Source: Pseudomonadota bacterium (GTDB lineage: Bacteria > Pseudomonadota > Alphaproteobacteria > Rhizobiales > Rhizobiaceae). Taken from it: a stretch of DNA of 64,000 nucleotides. The notes under the pieces are model-generated. The model was given only the letters and a program-made list of their open reading frames with translations, ran no database searches and was not told the origin of the DNA. Both the position numbers and the translations under genes were made by a program. The stretch is from the NCBI GenBank assembly GCA_023404095.1, contig JAEYDD010000026.1, positions 310,001-374,000 of the forward strand, written 5' to 3'. Positions 34,405 through 42,548 of this stretch are shown in pieces (positions within the stretch are counted from its first letter, which is position 1; each line of letters begins with the position of its first letter).

Positions 34405-35571
34405 ATGCGTCATCAGGTCTGTATCATTGGCGGCGGCCCATCCGGGTTGCTTCTTTCACTGCTTCTGCGTCGCGCCGGCATCGATGCCGTCGTGCTCGAA
34501 CAGCGTACCCGCGACTATGTACTGGCCCGTATCCGGGCCGGCGTATTGGAGCAGGGCTTGTGCGACCTTCTTCGTGAGGCAGGCGTCGGCAAGCGGCTCG
34601 ATGCGGAGGGTTTCGTGCATGACGGAACGATCATCGCCGCGCATGGCCAGAAGGTCCACATCGATTTTCGCGCGCTCACCGGCAAGACAGTGACCATTTA
34701 CGGCCAGACGGAAGTCACCCGCGATCTCTATGACGAACTGGATCGGACCGGCGCGCCGATCTTTCACGAGGCCGAGGAGGTCGCGCTACACGACGTCGAT
34801 GGCGATGCGCCCTACGTCACCTTCACCCAGCACGGCCGAACCCACCGCATCGACTGCGACTATATCGCCGGCTGCGATGGCTTCCATGGCATCAGTCGCC
34901 GCACGATCCCCGAAGCGGTGCGGCGGGAATACGAGCATGTTTACCCGTTCGGCTGGCTGGGCGTCCTGTCCGAAACCCGGCCGCTCTATCGCGAACTGGT
35001 CTATGCCGGGCATGAGCGAGGCTTCGCGCTCTGTTCGATGCGCAACGCCCATCTGAGCCGGCACTATCTTCAGGTGCCGCTGACCGACAAGCCGCAGGAC
35101 TGGAGCGACGACGCCTTCTGGGCGGAACTGCGACGCCGCCTGCCGCCGGATCTTGCCGATACGCTGGTGACCGGACCTTCCGTGGAAAAATCGATTGCGC
35201 CTCTGCGCAGCTTCATCTCCGAACCGATGAGCTGGGGCCGTCTCTATCTCGCCGGCGATGCCGCGCACATCGTGCCGCCGACCGGCGCCAAGGGACTGAA
35301 CCTTGCCGCGTCCGACGTCTACTACCTGTCGCGCGCGCTGATCGCCCGCTACGCCGGGGACGAGGGGCTGCTGAAATCCTATTCGGCCACCGCGCTTGCC
35401 CGCGTCTGGAAAGCATCGCGCTTTTCCTGGTCGATGACCCGGATGCTGCACGACTTCCCCGCCGAAGGCGATTTTCTGCAGCGGATGCAGCGGGCAGAGG
35501 TGGACTATCTTGCGGGATCGAAGGCCGCGCAGACCGCACTTGCGGAGAACTATGTCGGCCTGCCCTACTGA
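34405..35571 (+). CDS. pobA: 4-hydroxybenzoate 3-monooxygenase PobA
   Basis: About 388 residues, the normal length for PobA. It has VCIIGGGPSGLLLSLLLRR for FAD binding near residue 4, RIRAGVLEQG, the DG motif in DYIAGCDGFHG near residue 157, and the second FAD motif LYLAGDAAHIVPPTGAKGLN near residue 280. This is the classic p-hydroxybenzoate hydroxylase arrangement. It uses NADPH and oxygen to convert 4-hydroxybenzoate to protocatechuate, which enters the beta-ketoadipate pathway. The pcaIJF genes follow; pcaGH, pcaB and pcaCD are not in the window. Confidence 0.94.
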   Translation: MRHQVCIIGGGPSGLLLSLLLRRAGIDAVVLEQRTRDYVLARIRAGVLEQGLCDLLREAGVGKRLDAEGFVHDGTIIAAHGQKVHIDFRALTGKTVTIYGQTEVTRDLYDELDRTGAPIFHEAEEVALHDVDGDAPYVTFTQHGRTHRIDCDYIAGCDGFHGISRRTIPEAVRREYEHVYPFGWLGVLSETRPLYRELVYAGHERGFALCSMRNAHLSRHYLQVPLTDKPQDWSDDAFWAELRRRLPPDLADTLVTGPSVEKSIAPLRSFISEPMSWGRLYLAGDAAHIVPPTGAKGLNLAASDVYYLSRALIARYAGDEGLLKSYSATALARVWKASRFSWSMTRMLHDFPAEGDFLQRMQRAEVDYLAGSKAAQTALAENYVGLPY

Positions 35572-35650
35572 CGGCGTCGGGCGGGCAACGGCGGCGACGG
35601 TTCAAGCTTGCATGATCTGAGCGTCGTTTTCCCCGGTTCGCGAGGCTGTC

Positions 35651-36394
35651 CTAGACGAGCATCCTCGCCATTTCCTTTTGCACGGCGAGCAGGGGTGAAA
35701 GATAGCGCTCGGCGAGCGCCGACACCGGCTCGGCCGTCACGGCGGCCAGGCCGACGTTCAGTGCTGCGACGGTGTGGCCGCGCACGGTCTTCAGCGGAAC
35801 GGCGATCGATCGCAGCCCGATTTCCACTTCCTGGTCGATCAGCGCATAGCCGCGCAGCCGCGTCTCGTCGATTTCCGCCATCAGCGCATCAATATCGGTG
35901 ATCGTGTGCTCTGTACGGGCCAACCGGGGTGAAGCTTCAAGGACGGCGCGCACCTGATCGCGATCGAGGGCTGCCAGTAGCACGCGCCCCATGGAGGTGC
36001 AGTAGGCTGGCAGCCGCGATCCCGGCATCAGCGCGATGGACATGACGCGCCGCTGCGCCGCACGCGCGACATAGACGATTTCGGTCTCGTCCAGGATTGA
36101 GACGGAGGTGCTTTGGCCGATCTCCTCGGAAAGCCGGTCGAGGATGGGCTGCACGATCCGCGGAAGCGGCATGGTGGCAAGGCAACCCGTGCCAAGCCGG
36201 AGGATGCGCGGCGTGACGGTGAAGAACTTGCCGTCATAGGCGGCATAGCCGAGTTCCGAAAGCGTCAGTAGGCAACGGCGCGTCGTCGCCCGGTCGAGAC
36301 CGGCGATTTCCGCCGCCTCGGCAATCGACAGGCGCGGATGCTCGGCGCTGAAGGCTTCGATGACCTTTAGGCCTTTCGCAAGGCCGCCCATCAT
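35651..36394 (-). CDS. pcaR: IclR-family regulator of the beta-ketoadipate genes (PcaR-like)
   Basis: About 247 residues from the ATG at 36394, with AAAGGAA in good position; an ATG at 36415 would add seven residues. The N-terminal winged helix is in LSIAEAAEIAGLDRATTRRCL. The IclR effector domain follows, with YVARAAQRRVMSIAL and AYCTSMGRVLLAAL. This is the PcaR/PcaU/PobR-type IclR group that responds to beta-ketoadipate or protocatechuate. It is divergent from pcaI, with a matching operator between them. Confidence 0.83.
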   Translation of the reverse strand: MMGGLAKGLKVIEAFSAEHPRLSIAEAAEIAGLDRATTRRCLLTLSELGYAAYDGKFFTVTPRILRLGTGCLATMPLPRIVQPILDRLSEEIGQSTSVSILDETEIVYVARAAQRRVMSIALMPGSRLPAYCTSMGRVLLAALDRDQVRAVLEASPRLARTEHTITDIDALMAEIDETRLRGYALIDQEVEIGLRSIAVPLKTVRGHTVAALNVGLAAVTAEPVSALAERYLSPLLAVQKEMARMLV

Positions 36395-36437
36395 GTCGCG
36401 TTCCTTTACCGTCATGGCATCGTTCCGATGTTAAGAG

Positions 36438-36472
36438 TGTGCGATATACGAACAAAACTCATATAGCGCACA
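36438..36472. promoter_or_regulatory. PcaR/PcaU-type operator between pcaR and pcaI
   Basis: TGTGCGATATACGAACA at 36438-36454 reads TGTTCGTATATCGCACA on the other strand, close to the 10-bp palindromic half-sites known for PcaU/PcaR (GTTCGATAATCGCAC). A third half-site, AGCGCACA, follows at 36465-36472, the expected direct-repeat arrangement for this regulator class. Confidence 0.7.
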
Positions 36473-36566
36473 AATCGATTGCCGTCGATGGCTTTCCGGG
36501 GGTAATTTCCGCCTCGAAACGGCGGCGGGGCGACGTGGGCTTCCGCGCCGGACGGAGGAATTTGGA

Positions 36567-37274
36567 ATGGACAAGACAATTGCGAACGCGGCCGAAGCCG
36601 TTGCCGGGATAGGCGACGGCGCGCGCGTCATGATCGGCGGGTTTGGTGGTTCCGGCGCGCCGATCGAGCTTATTCACGCACTGATCGACAAGCGCCCGCG
36701 GGGGCTGACCGTCATCAACAACAATGCCGGCAATGGCCGTATCGGCATCGCTGCGATGATCGATGCCGGCATGGTGAGCAAGATGATCTGCTCCTTCCCG
36801 CGTTCGTCCGATCCCCGCGCGTTCACCGAGGCCTATCTGGCAGGCAAGGTCGAGCTTGAACTGGTGCCGCAAGGCACGCTTGCCGAGCGCATTCGCGCTG
36901 GCGGTGCCGGCATCCCGGCCTTCTACACGCCGACCGCCTACGGAACGGAACTCGCCGACGGCAAGGTCATCGCGGAGTTCGACGGCCGTTCCTATGTGCA
37001 GGAGCGTTGGCTGAAGGCAGACTTTGCGCTCATCAAGGCGCATGTCGGCGATACCTATGGAAACCTGACCTACAACAAGGCCGCGCGCAACTTCAATCCG
37101 CTGATGTGCATGGCGGCTGCAGAGACGATCGTGCAGGTGTCGCGGCTTGTCCAGCCCGGCGACATCGATCCCGAAGACGTCGTCACGCCCGGCATCTTCG
37201 TCAATCGTGTTGTCGAGATCGCCGATCCCCAGCAGGAAGAAATGCTCATCAAAGCCGGAGTGGCCTACGTATGA
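36567..37274 (+). CDS. pcaI: 3-oxoadipate CoA-transferase subunit A
   Basis: A 235-residue subunit with GGAGGAAT upstream. The CoA-binding region is IGGFGGSGAPIELIHAL near residue 24, and GTLAERIRAGGAGIPAFYTP follows, as in PcaI and CatI. Together with PcaJ it transfers CoA from succinyl-CoA to 3-oxoadipate. Its stop overlaps the pcaJ start. Confidence 0.93.
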   Translation: MDKTIANAAEAVAGIGDGARVMIGGFGGSGAPIELIHALIDKRPRGLTVINNNAGNGRIGIAAMIDAGMVSKMICSFPRSSDPRAFTEAYLAGKVELELVPQGTLAERIRAGGAGIPAFYTPTAYGTELADGKVIAEFDGRSYVQERWLKADFALIKAHVGDTYGNLTYNKAARNFNPLMCMAAAETIVQVSRLVQPGDIDPEDVVTPGIFVNRVVEIADPQQEEMLIKAGVAYV

Positions 37275-37960
37275 CCGTCGATACGCGCGAAGACATCAAG
37301 CTCTCCAACGCCCAGATTGCCTGGCGCGCTGCGCAGGACATCAAGGACGGTGCCTATGTCAACCTCGGCATCGGCTTTCCCGAGATGGTTGCCCGATACC
37401 AGCCGCCTGGTCGTTTCGTGACCTTCCACACGGAAAACGGCGTGCTCGGCTTCGGCGAGCCGCCTGCGGCCGGCGAGGAGGACTGGGACCTGATCAATGC
37501 CGGCAAGAAGGCGGTGACGCTGAAGCCGGGCGCCGCCTTCTTCCATCATGCCGACAGCTTCGCGATGGTGCGCGGCGGCCACCTCGACGTCGCCATTCTC
37601 GGCGCCTACCAGGTGGCGCAGAGCGGCGATCTGGCGAATTGGCGCGTGGGCTCCAAGGGCGTTCCCGCCGTTGGCGGCGCAATGGACCTGGTGCATGGCG
37701 CCAAGCAGGTCTTCGTCATCACCGAGCATGTGACCAAGACCGGCGAGCCGAAGCTCGTCGAAAAGTGCACCTTCCCGCTGACCGGCGTGGGCTGCATCAC
37801 CCGCGTTTATACCAGCCACGCCGTCATCGACATCGTCGACGGCCGTTTCGTGCTGCGCGAAAAGCTGCCCGGCATGACGGTGGAGGAACTGCAGGCAATG
37901 ACCGGCGGCAAGCTTCATGTCGAGGGCCGTGTGGCCGATCTCGTCGCTCCGGCGCTGTGA
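37271..37960 (+). CDS. pcaJ: 3-oxoadipate CoA-transferase subunit B
   Basis: About 229 residues from the ATG at 37271, overlapping the pcaI stop (ATGA). It contains YVNLGIGFPEMVARY and the catalytic glutamate motif FHTENGVLGFG near residue 55, then AILGAYQVAQSGDLANW. It completes the CoA-transferase heterodimer with PcaI. Confidence 0.93.
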   Translation: MTVDTREDIKLSNAQIAWRAAQDIKDGAYVNLGIGFPEMVARYQPPGRFVTFHTENGVLGFGEPPAAGEEDWDLINAGKKAVTLKPGAAFFHHADSFAMVRGGHLDVAILGAYQVAQSGDLANWRVGSKGVPAVGGAMDLVHGAKQVFVITEHVTKTGEPKLVEKCTFPLTGVGCITRVYTSHAVIDIVDGRFVLREKLPGMTVEELQAMTGGKLHVEGRVADLVAPAL

Positions 37961-37970
37961 GGAAAGAACC

Positions 37971-39176
37971 ATGACCGAAGCTTTTATTTGCGACTACATC
38001 CGCACGCCGATCGGCCGCTACGGCGGCTCCCTCTCCTCCGTCCGCGCCGACGATCTGGGTGCCGTGCCGCTTAAGGCGCTGATGGAGCGCAACGGCGGCG
38101 TCGACTGGGAGGCGATCGACGACGTCATCTACGGCTGCGCCAACCAGGCCGGCGAAGACAACCGCAACGTCGCCCGCATGTCGCTGCTTCTGGCGGGACT
38201 GCCGGTTTCGGTGACCGGCACCACGATCAACCGGCTTTGCGGCTCGGGCATGGATGCGCTCATCGCTGCCGCCCGCGCCGTCAAGTCCGGCGAGGCGGAA
38301 CTGATGATCGCCGGCGGGGTCGAAAGCATGAGCCGCGCGCCCTTCGTCATGCCAAAGGCCGAGACTGCGTTCTCGCGGAGTGCGGCGGTCTACGACACCA
38401 CCATCGGCTGGCGTTTCGTCAATCCGCTGATGAAGGCGCAGTATGGCGTCGATTCCATGCCGGAGACCGGGGACAACGTCGCGATCGACTACAAGGTCGC
38501 GCGTGAGGATCAGGACGCGTTTGCCGTGCGGAGCCAGGAAAAGGCCGCCCGCGCCCAGGCGAACGGACGGCTTGCAAAGGAAATCGTGCCCGTCTTAGTT
38601 CCGCAGAAGAAGGGCGATCCCGTCGCAGTGAGCCAGGACGAGCATCCGCGGGTAACGAGCCTCGAGGCATTGGCCAAGCTGAAGCCGGTCAACCGGATGG
38701 AAGGTGCCACCGTCACTGCGGGTAACGCGTCTGGCGTCAACGATGGCGCGGCGGCCCTGATCGTCGCTTCGGCTGCGGCAGCGAAGAAGTACGGCCTGAC
38801 CCCGATCGCCCGCATCGTCGGCGGCGCGACGGCTGGTGTGCCGCCACGTGTCATGGGCATCGGCCCGGCTCCGGCCTCCAGAAAGCTGCTCGATCGCATC
38901 GGCTGGAGCGTGGAAGAACTCGATGTGATTGAACTCAACGAGGCCTTCGCCTCGCAGGGACTTGCCACGCTGCGCCAGCTCGGCATCGCGGACGACGATC
39001 CTCGCGCCAACGCGAATGGCGGCGCAATCGCTCTCGGGCATCCGCTCGGCATGTCCGGTGCACGCATCGCCGGTACGGCGGCACTGGAACTCGCGCTGGG
39101 CGGCAAGCGCCGGGCGCTGGCCACCATGTGCATCGGTGTCGGCCAGGGTATCGCGGTAGCGCTCGAACGCGTTTGA
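37971..39176 (+). CDS. pcaF: 3-oxoadipyl-CoA thiolase
   Basis: About 401 residues from the ATG at 37971, 10 bp after pcaJ. It has the thiolase active sites: Cys in NRLCGSGMDAL near residue 90, His in GHPLGMSGAR near residue 350, and Cys in CIGVGQG near residue 388. The order pcaI-pcaJ-pcaF and the N-terminus YIRTPIGRYGG support the 3-oxoadipyl-CoA thiolase, which yields succinyl-CoA and acetyl-CoA. Confidence 0.93.
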   Translation: MTEAFICDYIRTPIGRYGGSLSSVRADDLGAVPLKALMERNGGVDWEAIDDVIYGCANQAGEDNRNVARMSLLLAGLPVSVTGTTINRLCGSGMDALIAAARAVKSGEAELMIAGGVESMSRAPFVMPKAETAFSRSAAVYDTTIGWRFVNPLMKAQYGVDSMPETGDNVAIDYKVAREDQDAFAVRSQEKAARAQANGRLAKEIVPVLVPQKKGDPVAVSQDEHPRVTSLEALAKLKPVNRMEGATVTAGNASGVNDGAAALIVASAAAAKKYGLTPIARIVGGATAGVPPRVMGIGPAPASRKLLDRIGWSVEELDVIELNEAFASQGLATLRQLGIADDDPRANANGGAIALGHPLGMSGARIAGTAALELALGGKRRALATMCIGVGQGIAVALERV

Positions 39177-39204
39177 TCCGGGCCTATCGCTGACAAGCTT
39201 CATC

Positions 39205-39235
39205 GGCCGCACGCGGTGGGCGCGTGCGGCCTTTT
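39205..39235 (+). terminator. rho-independent terminator after pcaF
   Basis: An 11-bp perfect inverted repeat, GGCCGCACGCG and CGCGTGCGGCC, with a 5-base loop, followed directly by TTTT, 28 bp after the pcaF stop. Confidence 0.88.
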
Positions 39236-39298
39236 GCGTCTGTATGCATGGTCGCACCGCCGAAATGACTTGACTGCTTGGCCCCCGGTGTCAAAACT

Positions 39299-39312
39299 GG
39301 AATGATAATCCA
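39299..39312 (+). promoter_or_regulatory. GAATGnCATTC-like operator, site B (own promoter of the second IclR gene)
   Basis: GGAATGATAATCCA lies 14-27 bp before the IclR ATG at 39326. The 11 core bases GAATGATAATC match site C (GAATGATATTC) at ten positions. Its place just upstream of the regulator gene suggests autoregulation. Confidence 0.4.
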
Positions 39313-39325
39313 AAGTGGAACGCCC

Positions 39326-40120
39326 ATGAGCATCCTTGAGAAGTCCCTGAACATCATCGAGTTCCTGGCCGAGCGGCCGGCGGGCCTGTCCGTTTCCCAT
39401 ATTGCGCAACGCGTGAACCAGCCGGCAAGCGGCGTTCATCGCACTCTCAACGAATTGATTCGATTGGGTTATGTGCGCCAGGTGCAGGACCAGGGAGACT
39501 ATGCGCTGACGATGAAGCTGGCCGCGCTCGGGGTCGGCTTTCTCGGGCGAACTGGTGTCGGCGACGTGGCGCAGCCGATTCTCGACCGGCTGGCGCAGGT
39601 GAGCGGCGAGCTGATTCGACTTTCGGTGATCGACGGCGACGATTTGATCTGGGTTGCGGTGGCACAGGGGGCGACGGGTGGCTTGCGCTACGATCCGGGC
39701 CAGGAACAGGGGGTCGTGGTCCATCTGGCGAGCAGCGCCGGCGGGCAGGCATGGCTCGCCTCGATGAGCGATGAGGAGGCTCTGGAGAGGGTCTCGCGCC
39801 AGGGATTGATCAATCCGAGCAAACCGTCGGGGCCTGGCGCGCCCCGCACCATCGCCGAGCTTCTGGACATTCTCGCCGAGACCCGCAAGCGCGGCTATTC
39901 GCGCTCGGTGGACAGCTACATCGTCGGAATGGCCGCGATGGCGATGCCGGTGCGAAGCGGCGGACAGGTCATCAGTTGCCTATCGATTGCAGCGCCCGCC
40001 GTTCGCATGACGCCTGAACGGATGGCGGAGCTTGCGCCCCATCTTTCTGCCGCCGCCGAAGAGATCGGCCTTGCGGCCAACGGTTCCAAATACTTTCCCG
40101 GGCTGCACAAGCACGGCTGA
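39326..40120 (+). CDS. IclR-family transcriptional regulator
   Basis: About 264 residues from the ATG at 39326; ATGs at 39278 and 39302 are also in frame. The winged helix is in LSVSHIAQRVNQPASGVHRTL and the IclR effector-binding domain follows (LIWVAVAQGATGGLRYDPG; YSRSVDSYIVGMAAMAMPV). It is distinct from the PcaR-like protein. The gene has a GAATG-type site at its own promoter and converges on the NIPSNAP-flavoprotein operon, whose promoters carry the same motif. It is therefore the best candidate for the regulator reading this motif. Confidence 0.83.
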   Translation: MSILEKSLNIIEFLAERPAGLSVSHIAQRVNQPASGVHRTLNELIRLGYVRQVQDQGDYALTMKLAALGVGFLGRTGVGDVAQPILDRLAQVSGELIRLSVIDGDDLIWVAVAQGATGGLRYDPGQEQGVVVHLASSAGGQAWLASMSDEEALERVSRQGLINPSKPSGPGAPRTIAELLDILAETRKRGYSRSVDSYIVGMAAMAMPVRSGGQVISCLSIAAPAVRMTPERMAELAPHLSAAAEEIGLAANGSKYFPGLHKHG

Positions 40121-40134
40121 ACGGGGCCAGACGA

Positions 40135-40169
40135 GAAACGGCCCGCGCCTGTTCGAGGCGGGCCGTTTC
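40135..40169. terminator. bidirectional terminator between convergent IclR and NIPSNAP genes
   Basis: A 12-bp perfect inverted repeat, GAAACGGCCCGC and GCGGGCCGTTTC, with an 11-base loop that can form a further short stem. It lies 14 bp after the IclR stop and 23 bp from the NIPSNAP stop on the other strand. Confidence 0.7.
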
Positions 40170-40192
40170 GGGCTTCATAAAGTCGCGGCGTT

Positions 40193-40804
40193 CTATTTCA
40201 ACGGGGAGTTCGCCGTCGGAAACGCGATGGTCGAGCGCATGTCAGTCGTCAGCCAGTCCGGCCCGCCCTTTGGCGGCCAGACGCCCTGGGCGACGGAATC
40301 CGCACGGATCTGGCCGCGCTCGTTGACAGACGCAAAGGGCCAGATGTGTGTCATGCGCGGCCTGCCGTCGATGCCGTACATGCAGATCGCGAGCTTTGAC
40401 AGTTCTGTGCGCGCTGGGACCGCGGCCTCCCAGGCGCGGATGGTCGGTTCCAGTCCGCCGGTCTTCAGCACATAGGTGCGAAATTCGTAAGCCGGCCCGA
40501 AGCTGCCGGTCTCGACTGGTGGCAGGAAGGGAAACGGGGCATAGCCCTCAAGCTCCAGCCCGGTCAGCCATTCGGCCGAGCCGAACGGGTTTGCGGCGCG
40601 CAGCGTCCGGTCGCGCTCCGCATCATAGTCCGCCGCGGTCTCGAACCCGCGGAAAACCAGAACGCGGTTCAGTGCGCCGATGTCGGCGTAGAAGATACCG
40701 AGAAGGCGCCCCTTTCCTTCGCTCGCAAAGGCCTCGATTGCGGGCGCGGCCTTTGCCGCAGCTCCCATGCTGGTCGAAAGTGTCGCAATTTCATAGCGTT
40801 GCAC
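40193..40804 (-). CDS. NIPSNAP family protein, last gene of the two-flavoprotein operon
   Basis: About 203 residues starting with GTG at 40804, preceded by AAAGGAAG. The N-terminal NIPSNAP-like half is VQRYEIATLSTSM with VFRGFETAADYDAERD. A second half (YEFRTYVLKTGGLEPTIRAW) resembles another NIPSNAP unit, so the protein is a tandem of two such domains. Its start overlaps the end of the upstream flavoprotein gene by 14 bp, a strong sign of a linked function. NIPSNAP proteins often occur as dimers with oxidoreductases; the role is unknown. Confidence 0.78.
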   Translation of the reverse strand: MQRYEIATLSTSMGAAAKAAPAIEAFASEGKGRLLGIFYADIGALNRVLVFRGFETAADYDAERDRTLRAANPFGSAEWLTGLELEGYAPFPFLPPVETGSFGPAYEFRTYVLKTGGLEPTIRAWEAAVPARTELSKLAICMYGIDGRPRMTHIWPFASVNERGQIRADSVAQGVWPPKGGPDWLTTDMRSTIAFPTANSPLK

Positions 40805-42548
40805 GGTTCTTCCTTTCATCTGTCCCTGCGCCGGCACTGTTTTCCGGCGTGTCCCTGAGCTTGCCGGCCGCATGCTTGGCGACACGCCAGCCGAAGACGA
40901 TGGCCGGGCCGATGGTGGTTCCCGGTCCGGGATAGGTGCCTCGAAAGATCGAGGCGAGATCGTTGCCGCAGGCGTAGAGGCCGGCGATCGGCTCTCCTTG
41001 CTTGTCGAGCACCCGGCCGAATTCGTCGCCGGAAAGGCCGGCGCTCGAAGCGAGGTCTGAGGGGCGGACTGCCATGGCATAGTAGGGCCCGGTCCCAATC
41101 GGTCCGATGCAGGGGTTGGGTCCAATGGCCGGATCGCCGTTGAAGCGGTTCACGACGGAGCGCCCGCGTCCGAACACCTCATCCACCCCTGTCACAGCCG
41201 AGCGGTTGTAAGCCTCCACCGTGGCTGCAAGCGCGGGCGCGTCGCAGCCGATTTTTTCCGCAAGCTCGCGAAGGGTCTTTGCCTCCGTGACGTAGCCTGC
41301 CTTGATCATGGCGCGGAGATTGCGTGCACCTGGCAGGATCATCCCCATCCCGTAGCGGCGGATGAAGGCGGTGTCGCAGATCAGATGCGCAGGGATGGCG
41401 CCGTTTCGGATCTGTCCCATCGCGAAGTCGTGATAGGAATCGGATTCATTGACGAAACGTCTGCCGGATGCGTCGACTGCCAGAAGGCCCGGCTTGGCAC
41501 GGTCGAGGATGATATGCGGCCACACCGCCAGCGAGCCATCCGCGCGCCGGTAGGACGAGCACGGCATCCACAGTGCCGGGCTGTCGCCGCCGTCTTCGAA
41601 GCCGGCGCCTACGGCGGTTGCAATGTCCGCCCCGTCGCCGGTGTTGCTGACCGGGCCCAGCGCATAGTCCCGCGTACCCTTGGGGAAGAGCCTTTCACGG
41701 ATCTTCGTGTTCCAGCAGACGCCGCCGGTCGCCAGGACGACGCCCTTGCGGGCGCGGATGCGGCGGGTGCCGGACGGCCCTTCCAGGACCGCCCCGACCA
41801 CGCGGCCGTTTGCGAGGATCAGCTCCTTGACGCCTGTTTCGAAGAGGATGGGCACCCTCGCCTTGCGCAGACTATGGAGCAGCCGCGCCACCAGAGCATT
41901 GCCCATCAGCAGCCGCGTCCCCCGCCGGTAGCCGACGCGATCCCGCAGGTAGCGGCCGACGATCGCCACGGTACTGCGGAAATTGGCGATCGATCGCAGC
42001 GGTGAAAGCAGCGCGTCGAGTTCGTTTCGGCCGACCATCATGCCGCCGAGGCCGACGAATTCCGGGCGCGGCGGGCGCACCCGGTCGAAGTCGTCGCGCC
42101 CGAGCAGGCGTCCGTCGAACATTACGGGCGCCAGCGCCCTTCCGCCATAAGCGGCGCCCGGCCCGTCGAGATAGTCCGGATGGGCAGTCGCTGCGACGAA
42201 CTTCACGTCCGTCCGGCTGTCGAGCTCCTCGATCGCCTGCCTGCCGGAGTCGAGGAACGCCTCGCGAAGACGGATGCCGCCGCGATTGGCAACGACGGAT
42301 TCGAGGAATGCCCGCGCATCTTCCACCTTGTCCGGCACGCCGGCCAGTTCGGATAGATGCGTTCCGGGCACCCATGTCGTGCCGCCGGAGGTGGATGTCG
42401 TGCCTCCCACCTGGTCGGTCTTTTCGCAGAGAACGACGTTCAGTCCTTCCAGAGCTGCTACCAGCGCGGCCGTCATGCCGCCTGCACCTGCTCCGCAGAC
42501 CAGCAGGTCGACCTCCTCGATCGTTTCCGGCTCAGCGTTCGACGGCAT
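40791..42548 (-). CDS. FAD-dependent dehydrogenase of the 3-ketosteroid delta-1-dehydrogenase family (flavoprotein 2)
   Basis: About 585 residues from the ATG at 42548, spaced seven bases from GGGAGG; the ATG at 42554 abuts the site. The FAD motif is LLVCGAGAGGMTAALVA near residue 18, followed by EKTDQVGGTTSTSGG. The C-terminal motif is GTYPGPGTTIGPA with Tyr near residue 539 and Gly four residues later, as in 3-ketosteroid dehydrogenase. The start lies inside the end of flavoprotein 1, so the two are translated together. Side by side they suggest two successive ring desaturations, or a heteromeric enzyme. Confidence 0.82.
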   Translation of the reverse strand: MPSNAEPETIEEVDLLVCGAGAGGMTAALVAALEGLNVVLCEKTDQVGGTTSTSGGTTWVPGTHLSELAGVPDKVEDARAFLESVVANRGGIRLREAFLDSGRQAIEELDSRTDVKFVAATAHPDYLDGPGAAYGGRALAPVMFDGRLLGRDDFDRVRPPRPEFVGLGGMMVGRNELDALLSPLRSIANFRSTVAIVGRYLRDRVGYRRGTRLLMGNALVARLLHSLRKARVPILFETGVKELILANGRVVGAVLEGPSGTRRIRARKGVVLATGGVCWNTKIRERLFPKGTRDYALGPVSNTGDGADIATAVGAGFEDGGDSPALWMPCSSYRRADGSLAVWPHIILDRAKPGLLAVDASGRRFVNESDSYHDFAMGQIRNGAIPAHLICDTAFIRRYGMGMILPGARNLRAMIKAGYVTEAKTLRELAEKIGCDAPALAATVEAYNRSAVTGVDEVFGRGRSVVNRFNGDPAIGPNPCIGPIGTGPYYAMAVRPSDLASSAGLSGDEFGRVLDKQGEPIAGLYACGNDLASIFRGTYPGPGTTIGPAIVFGWRVAKHAAGKLRDTPENSAGAGTDERKNRATL

